A stretch of 64,000 nt of DNA from Anaerolineae bacterium (GCA_021463865.1 JAJTXY010000001.1:124001-188000); one strand, 5' to 3'. Shown: positions 17,855 to 27,734, numbered from the stretch's first letter. The notes: generated by a model not told the origin, from the letters alone. Made by a program: numbers and translations.

Positions 17855-18403
17855 TGATTGACTAGCGGCCCAATCGCGGCGCAGAATGCCATAATAGACC
17901 ATATCGAAGCGCTGCCCATCCCGATAGACCGCTTCTTTTTGAGCACCCTCATAACTAAATCCCGCTTTTTCATAGGCGCGGATAGCACGGGTGTTGTTGC
18001 TGATGACATTCAGGCCGATGCGGTGTAGGCCCAATTCATTGAAGCCATAGCGCAGCAATAGCTGTAGGCCATCGCTGCCATAACCCTTGCCCCAATAATC
18101 GGGATCGCCAATACCGATGGCTAAAAAAGCCGATTGATTGGCCCACATGACCTCCAAATCCCCAGAGCCGATAAGCAAGTCGTCAGCAAGGGTGCGGAAG
18201 CGGAACAAAAATAGATTGGGGTCATCCCGCAGATTTTTTTCCCACTGCTCACTACTTTGTGCGGAAAGTGGACGCGCGGCCCCGGTATCCATCAACCGCA
18301 TATACTCATCGTTTTCTGTCCATTTTGACATAATCACATAATCGTCCGGGGTGGGGGCGGCCAGACGAACGAGTTTGCCTTTATATAATGGATGAAAAAA
18401 CAT
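17852..18403 (-). CDS. GNAT N-acetyltransferase (RimJ/RimL-like)
   Basis: A 183-aa acetyl-CoA-dependent N-acetyltransferase. The fold is recognisable from LVRLAAPTPDDYVIMSKW at the N-terminus, IGIGDPDYWGKGYGSDGLQLLLRYGF (the Q/RxxGxG/A-type CoA-binding loop appears as YWGKGYG) and LHRIGLNVISNNTRAIRAYEKAGF. The last segment is typical of RimJ/RimL relatives that acetylate protein N-termini or small amines. ATG at 18403 with AAAGGA upstream gives the start. It follows the methyltransferase gene by 11 bases, so the two are an operon. Confidence 0.9.
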   Translation of the reverse strand: MFFHPLYKGKLVRLAAPTPDDYVIMSKWTENDEYMRLMDTGAARPLSAQSSEQWEKNLRDDPNLFLFRFRTLADDLLIGSGDLEVMWANQSAFLAIGIGDPDYWGKGYGSDGLQLLLRYGFNELGLHRIGLNVISNNTRAIRAYEKAGFSYEGAQKEAVYRDGQRFDMVYYGILRRDWAASQS

Positions 18404-18414
18404 AGCCTTTTCCT

Positions 18415-20031
18415 TTATGAGACCAATAAGGCGGCGTGGGTAAACCATTCCATCGTCAAATTCAGTTGGGTTTCCAAAATTTCTTTGATTTTGTCCGTGT
18501 CTGTGACCGTTTCGTTGTTGATTTGGAAAGCAAACGACCCCTTGCCAAACAAATCTAGGAGGGCGTTCATGAGGTCAACCCGGTTATTGGTGCCATCCAA
18601 TTTCATCAGCAAAAAGTGACTGATGGCATCCAATTCCACGCGCTCGTGACGGATATTGGGGACGAGGAGCGATGAACGGGCCAGATAACGTGCCACTGGA
18701 CTGACGGTGGGATATTCACTCAGTTCAGTGGTGTAACGCGGGGCGGTCAGCGAAAAGGTGATGAGGTTGGTGCTATAGCTGTAGGCTTGTAATAAATTGG
18801 CAGCGAGAATCTGGGCTTCGCGGTTGATGCTGGCGGCATCCTCTGGCTGTGGCGCAAATTCCGACAAAATGTTGCGGGCGGCGATAAACAACGACCTAAA
18901 CGGGATAGATTGGGGCGAGACCTCGCTCAGATAGAAAAAGGCTGCTTTGGAGAGAGGATGGTCGGTGGTGAAGGTCGCGTTATCCGATGCGCCGAATTTT
19001 TCCGGCGACACCGAGGCAATATCGAGTTCATTATTGACCGGACGCGCCATTGAACTGACCCGAAAGGTTGTGACCCGTTCTAATTTGATGGTGCGCTCCA
19101 ATTCGATTTCGGCATGGCAGAGCAGGGTTTTGCGAAAATTGCGGTTACGCAGGAAATCCAAATATTGCTCGGTCTCGATAATATCCCCGGCGAATTCTTT
19201 GATGGCATCAATCACCGGGTCTTTTAGATTGTTGACCATCACGGTCGGAAATTCAGCCTCAACCAAATATTGCAGGCCATGTTGGGCGGCATGGCTGGCG
19301 AATTCATGAAAATAGAGGGCGTCATTAATTTCCGCAAGTTCATCATGGAGAATGACCGAATTGCTGCGCGAGGTGGCATGTTCCAACCGCTGTTGCAGCA
19401 TATCCGAGTAGGTATTGAGGAAAGCGGCGAATCCACTTTCGGGGATGGTGTTGTTTTCACGCAGAAACGCCATAAAGTCCCGCGCCCCTTCCGCTTTTTC
19501 AAAAGGGGTAGCGGCACTACGAGTATGATAGAGCATCATCTCCCGCACCATACGGGTCATATAACTCCCCGGATAGGTGTTATAACTGATATAGGCCACG
19601 CCATTGGGCGCAAGATTCTGTTTGCAAACCCGCATCAAGGCATCCCGGACATCGGTAGGCACCCATGAATAAACCCCATGCGCGATAATGTAATCAAATT
19701 CGCCGAGGTCGGAGGTAATTTCCAAAATGTCGCAGGCTTCAAGACGGATATTTTGCAGACCAAGCGTTTGAATGGCAGCTTGGCCTTCTTGGATTTGAAC
19801 AGGCGAGATGTCAATACCAACAAACTGCGATTCAGGGAAGGCATAGGCAAAAGGAATAATGTTCCACCCGCTGGCTGTGCCCAGTTCCAACACGCGGCAA
19901 TTTTCGGGTGAGGCAGGGTTTAGCCCAAGCAGCGTGGCAAGCGTCGCTAGGTGGTCGGGATGGGTATGGCTGTAGCCTAAATTGGGATACGGAATGGCGT
20001 CGTAACTGGCAGCGATTGTTGATTGGCTCAT
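18415..20031 (-). CDS. Methyltransferase with C-terminal methyltransferase-regulatory domain
   Basis: A 538-aa two-domain protein. Residues 1-230 form a class I SAM methyltransferase: YDAIPYPNLGYSHTHPDHLATLA, motif I VLELGTASGWNIIP, FVGIDIS and FDYIIAHGVYSWVP. These are the marks of the family that carries the PF10119 regulatory domain. Residues about 235-330 match that domain (SVILHDELAEINDALYFHEFASHAAQHGLQYLVEAEF region). The rest is a further alpha/beta region ending in a winged-helix-like segment. The substrate is unknown. The start at 20031 has a weak AAGAGAA site; a promoter stands about 75 bases upstream. Confidence 0.87.
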   Translation of the reverse strand: MSQSTIAASYDAIPYPNLGYSHTHPDHLATLATLLGLNPASPENCRVLELGTASGWNIIPFAYAFPESQFVGIDISPVQIQEGQAAIQTLGLQNIRLEACDILEITSDLGEFDYIIAHGVYSWVPTDVRDALMRVCKQNLAPNGVAYISYNTYPGSYMTRMVREMMLYHTRSAATPFEKAEGARDFMAFLRENNTIPESGFAAFLNTYSDMLQQRLEHATSRSNSVILHDELAEINDALYFHEFASHAAQHGLQYLVEAEFPTVMVNNLKDPVIDAIKEFAGDIIETEQYLDFLRNRNFRKTLLCHAEIELERTIKLERVTTFRVSSMARPVNNELDIASVSPEKFGASDNATFTTDHPLSKAAFFYLSEVSPQSIPFRSLFIAARNILSEFAPQPEDAASINREAQILAANLLQAYSYSTNLITFSLTAPRYTTELSEYPTVSPVARYLARSSLLVPNIRHERVELDAISHFLLMKLDGTNNRVDLMNALLDLFGKGSFAFQINNETVTDTDKIKEILETQLNLTMEWFTHAALLVS

Positions 20032-20105
20032 GAAATTCTCTTGGGGGACTAAAAGAATATAGTGATTGGATGGCGGGGCTTTTTTTGACCCCATCTTGTG
20101 AGAAG

Positions 20106-20134
20106 AGTCTAGCGTTTTGCGGCGCTGTTGGCAA
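20106..20134 (-). promoter_or_regulatory. Sigma-70-type promoter of the methyltransferase-GNAT operon
   Basis: Minus strand: TTGCCA and TAGACT with a 17-base spacer. The same two hexamers occur before the tRNA-Arg gene of this window. Confidence 0.65.
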
Positions 20135-20185
20135 TTAAGCGTGTATAGCATTCAATAATCCGAATGAATGGGTCAATAGAACAGT

Positions 20186-20773
20186 ATGAAGAGATTTACG
20201 ACAAATGACGTATCCGCCATCAGCCTAATGTGTTGGGTAGGCGTGGTGATGGCTGTTTTGGTGTTTTTGACGTTGGCCTATACCATCCAGTCTAAAAATG
20301 AACCAGAATGGGATACGAGCTTGATGCGGCTCGTTCATCAATACCACACCCCGCTGTTAGACACCCTCATGCAATGGATTACTCGGACAGGCAGCATCTT
20401 TGCCATTGGATTAGCTGGCGTGGTGGCGATCTGGCTTTGGCGAGCAGACTATAAGCCTCAAGCTCTCACCTTTTTGGCAGTGATGGCGGGTTTGGAAATA
20501 AGTAGCATTGTGTTGAAGCGTCTGTTTGAACGAGCACGGCCCGATGTTTTTCTGCCACTCACCACCACACATGGCTATAGTTTTCCAAGTGGGCATACGA
20601 CCAGTGCCGCCGCATTTTATGGCTTATTGGCCGTATGGTTGTGGCGGACACAACATCGTGCATGGGCGGTGCTAGCGGGGGTATGGGTGTTGGCAGTGGG
20701 GGTAAGTCGCGTCTATTTAGTCGCCCATTATCCCAGTGATGTGCTGGCGGCATTGGCGTTGGGGGTGATTTGA
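20186..20773 (+). CDS. PAP2-family membrane phosphatase
   Basis: A 195-aa integral membrane phosphatase with all three PAP2 motifs: KRLFERARPD (KxxxxxxRP), FPSGHTT (PSGH) and SRVYLVAHYPSD (SRxxxxxHxxxD). Five to six hydrophobic segments are visible. Family members dephosphorylate undecaprenyl diphosphate or phosphatidic-acid-type lipids on the outer face of the membrane. The exact substrate is not deducible. The gene stands alone, divergent from the methyltransferase. Confidence 0.92.
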   Translation: MKRFTTNDVSAISLMCWVGVVMAVLVFLTLAYTIQSKNEPEWDTSLMRLVHQYHTPLLDTLMQWITRTGSIFAIGLAGVVAIWLWRADYKPQALTFLAVMAGLEISSIVLKRLFERARPDVFLPLTTTHGYSFPSGHTTSAAAFYGLLAVWLWRTQHRAWAVLAGVWVLAVGVSRVYLVAHYPSDVLAALALGVI

Positions 20774-20929
20774 CTATTCATCATTATGCACATTTATGAT
20801 AAGTATCAGAAACGGCCCGCCTGACGACAAAATGAACTTGATCTACATAAAGAAGTGTGGAAAGTCACTTTAGGCGCTCCGGTCAGTTGGATAAAATGGG
20901 CATATCCGAATGCACTCAGGAGCCTAAAA

Positions 20930-22105
20930 ATGTCCTTCTCAAGAAGACGTTTTCTCGGCATGATGGGGGCAGGACTGCTATCAACACTTCCACTTCGCTC
21001 TCGTGCCGTTCATGCCAATTCTAAGTTGCCCCCTGTTCTAATTCATCATTTTGATCCAGCACAGACCGCTGTTAATGATGCGGTACGGTCAACCATGCTG
21101 ACTGCCACCGATATGTCTTGGTTAAAGGGTGGTCAGTCGGTGTTTGTGAAGGTCGCCAGTAATTCCTATTACGCTCCGCCCGCCGTGACTTCCCCAGCGG
21201 TCTTGAAGGGTGTGATTAATGTGTTATGGGAATATGGGGCAGGCCAAGTGTATGTCGGGGACATGAGTGGGGCGTATTTTGTGCGCCATCTGGCAACCCG
21301 CACCGATGGTTCGACACGCGGGGTCATGCAGACAAATGGCCTCTTACAAGCGGCAGAAGAAGCCGGGGCGACGGTACATTGTTTTGAGGAAGTACCTTTT
21401 GAAAGCGCCTATATTCCCGGTGTGCCTTCGGTCAGCAACCACAGTTGGGGCAATGAGTTGCAAGTTGCCGAAATCTTAGATCGGGTAGATCACATCGTCA
21501 ATCTGCCACGCCTCGGCAAACATGTGTTGGCGGGGGCAACCCTCGGATTAAAAAATGCGGTGGGCTACATTAGCGATCACAGCCGCATGGTGCTGCATCG
21601 TGACGCCGAAACCTTCCAGCAAAAAATCGCCGAAATTAACGCTATCCCTCAGCTTAAAGACAAAATGCGTCTCACCATGACTTTGGTAGATGTGGCGCTG
21701 ACGACTTTTGGCCCCGATCACGGCTATGATTTGAAGCTGGATACCCCGCTGATTGTCGCCTCCGAAGATATTGTTAATCATGACCAGATCGCCCTGCTGC
21801 TGCTGCTATGGGGACGCCAATTGACCCCCTCGTCTGAAATTGCCAATGATCCTTATTTCCAATCGGCAGATTATTACAACAAGAGTTTTGTGCAAGAGGT
21901 TTGGCAGCAATCGGCCCAAACCCTGCCTGTTTTTGAATCCCTAGAAGCGAACACCGCCATGACACACATCAATCTAGCCTATTATATTTTGCGTGGGGGA
22001 CGGCCTGCTGAAATTCGTGTGATCCCCACTGGTCTGCCGTTGGACGAACGATTGACCGCCATTTTGACCGGGCATCCTGAATTGAACATTGTGTTAGAGG
22101 GGTAG
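20930..22105 (+). CDS. DUF362 protein with Tat signal, first gene of cytochrome operon
   Basis: A 391-aa exported protein. The start SRRRFLGMMGAGLLSTLP is a twin-arginine signal, and twin-arginine substrates usually fold with a cofactor before export. The mature part matches DUF362 (FVKVASNSYYAPPAVTSPAVLKGVINVLWEYGA, then HIVNLPRLGKHVLAGATLGLKNAVGYI). No ferredoxin-type Cys cluster, seen in some DUF362 proteins, is present, so its cofactor is unknown. ATG at 20930 has CAGGAG upstream. The pentaheme cytochrome gene follows after four bases, tying it to the respiratory operon. Confidence 0.85.
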   Translation: MSFSRRRFLGMMGAGLLSTLPLRSRAVHANSKLPPVLIHHFDPAQTAVNDAVRSTMLTATDMSWLKGGQSVFVKVASNSYYAPPAVTSPAVLKGVINVLWEYGAGQVYVGDMSGAYFVRHLATRTDGSTRGVMQTNGLLQAAEEAGATVHCFEEVPFESAYIPGVPSVSNHSWGNELQVAEILDRVDHIVNLPRLGKHVLAGATLGLKNAVGYISDHSRMVLHRDAETFQQKIAEINAIPQLKDKMRLTMTLVDVALTTFGPDHGYDLKLDTPLIVASEDIVNHDQIALLLLLWGRQLTPSSEIANDPYFQSADYYNKSFVQEVWQQSAQTLPVFESLEANTAMTHINLAYYILRGGRPAEIRVIPTGLPLDERLTAILTGHPELNIVLEG

Positions 22106-22109
22106 CGCC

Positions 22110-23765
22110 GTGTTGCGTGTCAAATGGATGGCCCCCTTGTTGCTTGGTATGGGCTTGCTCATTATTGGGGTGGCGTGGGTATTTCTAAAACCCGAAAAGG
22201 TCGTGTTGACGGGCCAAGTCATGACCGAAGAGGGGCCTGCTGCGAATGCGGTGGTACGGGTACGCACCTCGGATACTTTTACCGTCACGGATGAAAATGG
22301 GCGCTTTGAATTAGAGACGAGTCCCTTTGATAAACCGATTAAGGTGACGGCGTGGTCGCTTGGGTATCTGACAGGCGAATCCGAAGTGAAACAGGCCGAT
22401 ACGCCCATTGCCATTACCTTAACTCGCTACACCACCACCGACAATCCGGATTATGCTTGGTTTTCGCATGAGGACACGACAGGTTCACTCGCCTGTTCCA
22501 ACTGTCATGTGTGTTACGACGAATGGTTAGGGGATGCTCATGCCCGATCCGCTGTGAATCCGCGAGTTTTAAGCCTCTATAATGGCACGGATTTGAACGG
22601 GACGAAAGGGGCAGCCACACTGTATGAATTTGATCGGGCAGCAGGCATTGAAATTCCCTTAGCGCCATCATTGGGACAAGATGGGGTAGGGGTGGGTTTC
22701 CGGCTCGATTATCCAGACTTAGGTGGCAATTGTGCGACCTGCCATGCCCCTGCCGCCGCTCTCAATGCCGAAAGCGCTTATCAGGTGAACATGAATACTC
22801 TTAATGGTATTGAAACCGAGGGTGTCTTCTGCGAATTTTGCCATAAAACGGGTGCCGTTACATTGAATCCCGAGACCAATACCCCCAATATCAATCTACC
22901 GGGGGTTTTGTCTATGCAGCTTTATCGCCCCCATGATGATGAACAGGTGTTTTTTGGTAATTTGGATGATGTACCCGAAGACGATACTTATCTCCCTTTG
23001 TTTGAGGAAAGTGCGTTTTGTGCCCCCTGTCATATCGGTAATTTCTGGGGAACGACGATCTATAATTCCTATGGAGAATGGTTAGCCAGCCCCTATAGTG
23101 ACCCCGAAAGCGGCAAAACCTGCCAAGACTGCCATATGCCACCTGTTGACTATGAATATTTTGTTTTTCAGGAAAGAGGCGGCCTCGCCCGTAATCCCGC
23201 AACGGTTTTCAGCCATCGAATGCCCGGTGCAGCCGACACGAACTTGCTGCAAAACACCGCCGAACTGGATGTGCAGGCTGTTTGCGAAAATGACCAACTC
23301 GCCGTAACGGTGGCAGTCACCAATACAGAGGCGGGGCATGATATTCCAACCGATAACCCTCTGCGTAATATGATCTTGGTCGTTAATGCGACCACCGCCG
23401 GTGGGCAGACATTGACCCTAAACGACGGGCCAACCATTCCCGAATGGGGCGGGGTGGGTGATCCTGAGCAGGGCTATTATGCCGGGTTGCCGGGGGTGCT
23501 ATATGCCAAAATTTTAGCAGATTTTTATACGGGCGAGATGCCTAGCCCGGCCTATTGGCGACAAACACGCATCGTGAGCGATAACCGGATTCATGCACTG
23601 GAAACTGACGAAACGCATTATCAATTTGACCTGCCCAATGGTGAGTGTGCTGCCATTGTAGATGTGCAACTCGTCTTGCGCCGGGCTTTCATTGACCTGA
23701 TGGATCAGAAAGCATGGGATACCCCCGACATGCTGATGGAACAGGTCACAGTGGAGGTACGATAA
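22110..23765 (+). CDS. Membrane-anchored pentaheme cytochrome c with carboxypeptidase-regulatory-like domain
   Basis: A 551-aa protein held by an N-terminal helix (about residues 8-25). Residues 31-106 form a carboxypeptidase-regulatory-like beta-sandwich (LTGQVMTEEGPAANAVVRV...DENGRFEL). Five CxxCH haem sites follow at residues 129 (CSNCH), 208 (CATCH), 241 (CEFCH), 304 (CAPCH) and 338 (CQDCH). The stretch CHVCYDEWLGDAHARSA resembles the cytochrome c554 type. The C-terminal 200 residues form a beta-rich domain without haem. It probably passes electrons outside the membrane; donor and acceptor are unknown. The start is GTG at 22110 behind a GAGGGG-like stretch. The next gene overlaps by one base. 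Confidence 0.88.
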   Translation: MLRVKWMAPLLLGMGLLIIGVAWVFLKPEKVVLTGQVMTEEGPAANAVVRVRTSDTFTVTDENGRFELETSPFDKPIKVTAWSLGYLTGESEVKQADTPIAITLTRYTTTDNPDYAWFSHEDTTGSLACSNCHVCYDEWLGDAHARSAVNPRVLSLYNGTDLNGTKGAATLYEFDRAAGIEIPLAPSLGQDGVGVGFRLDYPDLGGNCATCHAPAAALNAESAYQVNMNTLNGIETEGVFCEFCHKTGAVTLNPETNTPNINLPGVLSMQLYRPHDDEQVFFGNLDDVPEDDTYLPLFEESAFCAPCHIGNFWGTTIYNSYGEWLASPYSDPESGKTCQDCHMPPVDYEYFVFQERGGLARNPATVFSHRMPGAADTNLLQNTAELDVQAVCENDQLAVTVAVTNTEAGHDIPTDNPLRNMILVVNATTAGGQTLTLNDGPTIPEWGGVGDPEQGYYAGLPGVLYAKILADFYTGEMPSPAYWRQTRIVSDNRIHALETDETHYQFDLPNGECAAIVDVQLVLRRAFIDLMDQKAWDTPDMLMEQVTVEVR

Positions 23766-25612
23766 TGCAAAATCGTCTCACCCGGTTACTGGCAATCGTT
23801 ATTGTATTGGGCGTCGGCCTAATGCTGTTAGCGGCCTGTACCGATGATGCCACCCCCACCCGTCCGGTCTACCCAACCGATACCCATATTGCCACCCCTG
23901 TCCCTCTGATTCTGACCCCAATTGTCACCGAGCGCCCTTTGCCCGGTTTGCCGCCAATGCCTAATGCCCAGTCAAGCAAGATACTGGCTCAATACGGCAG
24001 CCGCTTGGTAACAGCCAACTCTGAAAGCGACAGCATTACCCTGCTCGAAGATGGGACAGTGCAAGCGGAGATTCTCGTGGGGGATGACCCACGCACCGTC
24101 GCCATTACCCCGGACGGCAAAACGGCATGGGTGACACTGCGCGGGGAAAACGCGGTGGCGATGGTAAATCTCGAAACGGCCCAGCGTGAAGCAGTCATTC
24201 CAATTGGGCACATGCCCTATGGGGTGGTGGTGGATGAGCGGCGGGCCTATATCACCTGCTTTGGTGATGGTCAGGTGGTCATCGTGGATTTGGCCTCCCA
24301 GACCATTTTGTATCAGGTCAAAGTGCCCGACTTCCCAACAGGACTGGCGCTGAGTGGGGAATGGTTGCTCGTCACCCATTTTTATACCGGGCAAGTCACC
24401 GCTCTAAATGTTCAGCGCACCCCTGTTATGATTGGTACGGTTACGGTGGATGTTGGGGGGACTATCGCGCAATCCGTCATCCTGCCACCGGATGGGACCC
24501 GGGCCTATTTGCCGATGACCCGCACCGGATTGTCGCTCATCTCGCTTCAATATATGCAAGATTGGTTTCCAATTGTTGCGATTCTTGATTTGGCGACCAT
24601 GCAGGCGGATCGGGATGGACGGTTGGCTCTGTCGAGCGTCGAAGGCAATAATATGCCATTTGATGCTGCGTTTACCGCCGATGGAAAATCCCTGCTGGTG
24701 GTTCTGGCGGGGAGCGATACGGTGCTAGTGGTGGATTCTGCTACCGGAGCAATTCAGCGGCGCATTGCAGTGGGGGCGAATCCGCGCGGGATTTTGATTC
24801 AAGGTGATCAAGCGGTTGTCGCAAACGCGCTGGATGGCACACTGTCGGTGATTGATTTGGATACCTATGCTGTGACCAACCACATCGTAGTCACCGAAAT
24901 CCCACTGCCTCCCGAAATTCTGCGGGGCGCGGTTCTTTTTAATAGCGCCGAATTGCCGGTGATGAGCGACGGGGCGGTGAGTTGTGCGACGTGTCATTTT
25001 GACGGCGGCTGCGATCAACGGACATGGATTAATTTCCGCAGCGGCCCACGCAATACACTGGCGCTGGGTGGGGCGGCTAATTTGCCTCCCTACAATTGGG
25101 CAGGCGAAATGGCGGAACTTCAGGACACCATTGAAGACCATATTCGCATGGTGATGCTGGGGGATGGTTTAGTACGCGGTGACTTCGACCCCCTGATTGA
25201 TCGCATAGATGCAGGGCGCTCGTCAGATTTGGATGCGCTGGTGGCCTACGTATCCACCTTTGAGGCTTGGCAAAGCCCCTATCGTAATCCGGATGGGACG
25301 CTGACTGAATCGGCCCAACGTGGAATGCGGATTTTTATGAGTGGTTCGCCGGGGTGTAGTTGCCATTTGCCGCCGTTGTACACCGATCAACAACAGCACG
25401 ACCTTGCCAACACTACCTTTTCATTAGAGTCATATGGGGCATTTGACACCCCATCTTTATATGGACTGTGGGCAACCGCTCCCTATTTACATGACGGGGT
25501 TGTGATGACGCTGGAAGAACTGCTGACACGCACTGACCCGGTACACAGTGTTGCCGACGACCTAACGCCGCAACAACTCATTGATCTCATCTCATTTTTG
25601 AAATCTCTGTAA
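23765..25612 (+). CDS. Lipoprotein: YVTN-type beta-propeller fused to di-haem cytochrome c (MauG/CCP-like)
   Basis: A 615-aa lipoprotein (signal ending LLAAC, Cys25). Residues about 60-370 are a seven-bladed propeller of YVTN/YncE type (TVAITPDGKTAWVTLRGENAVAMVNLET). The C-terminal part resembles di-haem cytochrome c peroxidase/MauG relatives: LFNSAELPV..GAVSCATCHFDGGC with a normal haem site at residue 407. Later comes FMSGSPGCSCHLPP, followed by FDTPSLYGLWATAPYLHDGVV. The second site is CxCH (residues 531-534), one residue short of a normal haem motif. Its start overlaps the previous stop (TAATG), so the genes are translationally coupled. Role unknown. Confidence 0.86.
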   Translation: MQNRLTRLLAIVIVLGVGLMLLAACTDDATPTRPVYPTDTHIATPVPLILTPIVTERPLPGLPPMPNAQSSKILAQYGSRLVTANSESDSITLLEDGTVQAEILVGDDPRTVAITPDGKTAWVTLRGENAVAMVNLETAQREAVIPIGHMPYGVVVDERRAYITCFGDGQVVIVDLASQTILYQVKVPDFPTGLALSGEWLLVTHFYTGQVTALNVQRTPVMIGTVTVDVGGTIAQSVILPPDGTRAYLPMTRTGLSLISLQYMQDWFPIVAILDLATMQADRDGRLALSSVEGNNMPFDAAFTADGKSLLVVLAGSDTVLVVDSATGAIQRRIAVGANPRGILIQGDQAVVANALDGTLSVIDLDTYAVTNHIVVTEIPLPPEILRGAVLFNSAELPVMSDGAVSCATCHFDGGCDQRTWINFRSGPRNTLALGGAANLPPYNWAGEMAELQDTIEDHIRMVMLGDGLVRGDFDPLIDRIDAGRSSDLDALVAYVSTFEAWQSPYRNPDGTLTESAQRGMRIFMSGSPGCSCHLPPLYTDQQQHDLANTTFSLESYGAFDTPSLYGLWATAPYLHDGVVMTLEELLTRTDPVHSVADDLTPQQLIDLISFLKSL

Positions 25613-25622
25613 GGACAGCCCT

Positions 25623-27734
25623 ATGAAACGAGCCTTACTTATTATCGTGCTACTTCTCCTCAGTGTGATGCCACTCTCCGCACAAACGGGTTCCCCGACA
25701 GGCGGACAGCCATGGGACTTACGTTATACCGAACAGCGCGGCGAATTTGTGTTTTATGACCTGCCAGCCGGGGCATCCACCACAGGCAAGCCCGTAGATA
25801 TGGGCGACTTTGATGGAAACGGCTGTGGCGACATTGCCATCACCGGGCAAAATTCCTCCCATCCGTTAGGCGAATGGCGCGGCAGTGTGGGGCACGTGCG
25901 CGTTCTTATGAATGTCTGCCAGATTGCGGGTCGGATGCCTGTTGACCAAACCATTTCGGGCCAGAATTTTTTCACCATCTTTGGGGCTTATGCGGGTGAT
26001 ATGGCGGGGACGGAGACTTACGTGGCAGATTTTAATGCTGATGGGTATGACGATTTGCTGCTGACCGCCCAAAACAATGACGGACTGAATCAAAATATGT
26101 CGAATGCGGGCGCGGCGTATGTGCTGTTTGGAAATCCCAACATAGCCTCGCGCACCGATATTGATTTGTTAAACCCACCCGCCGACGTCATCGCTTTTTA
26201 TGGGGCCTATGCCGAAGATCGTCTAGGGCTGTGGGTCGAGGGTGGCGATTTCGATGGGGATGGCTTTCATGATTTGCTGATTGGGGCGAATCAAGCAGAT
26301 GGCGTTGATAACAGCCGGAGCAACGCGGGTGAGGTGTGGGTCATTTATGGCGCGGCGGATATGGTGGGCAAGTACGGTCAATTTACGGATTTGAGTAACC
26401 CGCCAAGCGATGCGACCCGCATCATCGGTGTGGATTTCGATGATTTGCTTGGTTCGTGTGTCTGGGGAGATGATTTCGACGGTGACGGTATGGATGATAT
26501 TGTGGCGGGGGCAGGTTTATGGCGAGCCTCTAGCGGCGTCGGCGGATTATCTTTTGGCGGGGGGGATGGCCCAGCCAATACCCGTTACAACGCGGGTGAG
26601 GCTTATGTCATTTTTGGGACGCCGGGCCTCAAGGGGCAAACGATTGACTTGGCGACCCTATTGGATGAATTCGGAGCGCCAATTGATGAGCGTATCACGG
26701 TGATCTATGGGGCGAACTCAAATGACCTGATCGGCGAAGAAATTGCAGCGGGCGACATGGATGGGGATGGACGCAAAGACCTTATCCTCGGCACGCTGGT
26801 TGGCGACGGGGCGGACAACAATCTCGATGAGGCAGGCGAGGCATGGATTATCTATACCCATGATCGGTTTCGTGGCAAGATGTTTGACCTTGCCGATGTA
26901 GACCCCGCCCGTGCCGTTGTGATTTACCCCGATCAAGCCGATGGTAAAGCCGGGGACACTTTACGTGCCGGGGATTTGGATAGAGACGGCGTGGATGACT
27001 TGTTTTATGGCGCACCCGATTACGACCCGATTGGGTATTCGGGGCAGATGCGCCCTAACGCGGGATTGATGGCAGTCATTTTTGGTCAAATAGGTGGCCT
27101 CCCCAACGATAATGGACGCATTATGCTGTTTAGCCCTCCGGCGGGCCTGCGCGTGAAGTACATCATCGGGGCGGATGATAATGACATGATGCCCTACGCG
27201 ATGGCGCTGGGTGATCTGGATGGCGATGGTGTGCTTGACATTATCCCGAATGCGATGGGCGGGGATGGCTCGAATAACGATCAAATCAATGCGGGCGAAA
27301 TCTATGCCATTAGTGGGGCGGAATTTTTGTCGCCTAATCATGTCTATACAGGGGCTGGCCCAGAACCTACCCCAACCATCATCCCCACTCAACTGCCAAC
27401 CAATACGCCCGTTGAGGGTTCGCCGCTGGCGGTTTCTACAACAGGGGATTGGATGGCGGGTAAAGGCTATTATGATGAAACCTGCGCGGGGTGTCATGGC
27501 TCGCAGGGCGAAGGTATTGAGGGGTTAGGATTGCGCTTGGTGGATTCGCCGCTCATTATGTATGCCTCGGATTTGGAATTGATTATGTTCCTGCGGGTGG
27601 GCCGTCCAGCTGACCATCCCGATAACACGTTGGGGGTTTCGATGCCTCCGAGTGGGGGTCGCCCCGATTGGAGCAATGAAATTTTTATGGACATCATCGC
27701 TTATTTGCGGTATCTGCGTGATGAAGTGCAATAG
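25623..27734 (+). CDS. Secreted FG-GAP (integrin-type) propeller fused to monohaem cytochrome c
   Basis: A 703-aa exported protein with a signal peptide (1-20). Seven FG-GAP repeats bear Ca-binding D.DGDG.DD loops: DFDGNGCGDI, DFNADGYDDL, DFDGDGFHDL, DFDGDGMDDI, DMDGDGRKDL, DLDRDGVDDL and DLDGDGVLDI. This is a full seven-bladed propeller. After a TPTIIPTQ linker the C-terminal 110 residues are a class I cytochrome c: CAGCHGSQGEG (Cys621) with a likely axial Met in SMPPSGG. This fusion is unusual. The gene lies 10 bases after the previous stop and 13 before cytochrome b. Confidence 0.9.
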   Translation: MKRALLIIVLLLLSVMPLSAQTGSPTGGQPWDLRYTEQRGEFVFYDLPAGASTTGKPVDMGDFDGNGCGDIAITGQNSSHPLGEWRGSVGHVRVLMNVCQIAGRMPVDQTISGQNFFTIFGAYAGDMAGTETYVADFNADGYDDLLLTAQNNDGLNQNMSNAGAAYVLFGNPNIASRTDIDLLNPPADVIAFYGAYAEDRLGLWVEGGDFDGDGFHDLLIGANQADGVDNSRSNAGEVWVIYGAADMVGKYGQFTDLSNPPSDATRIIGVDFDDLLGSCVWGDDFDGDGMDDIVAGAGLWRASSGVGGLSFGGGDGPANTRYNAGEAYVIFGTPGLKGQTIDLATLLDEFGAPIDERITVIYGANSNDLIGEEIAAGDMDGDGRKDLILGTLVGDGADNNLDEAGEAWIIYTHDRFRGKMFDLADVDPARAVVIYPDQADGKAGDTLRAGDLDRDGVDDLFYGAPDYDPIGYSGQMRPNAGLMAVIFGQIGGLPNDNGRIMLFSPPAGLRVKYIIGADDNDMMPYAMALGDLDGDGVLDIIPNAMGGDGSNNDQINAGEIYAISGAEFLSPNHVYTGAGPEPTPTIIPTQLPTNTPVEGSPLAVSTTGDWMAGKGYYDETCAGCHGSQGEGIEGLGLRLVDSPLIMYASDLELIMFLRVGRPADHPDNTLGVSMPPSGGRPDWSNEIFMDIIAYLRYLRDEVQ

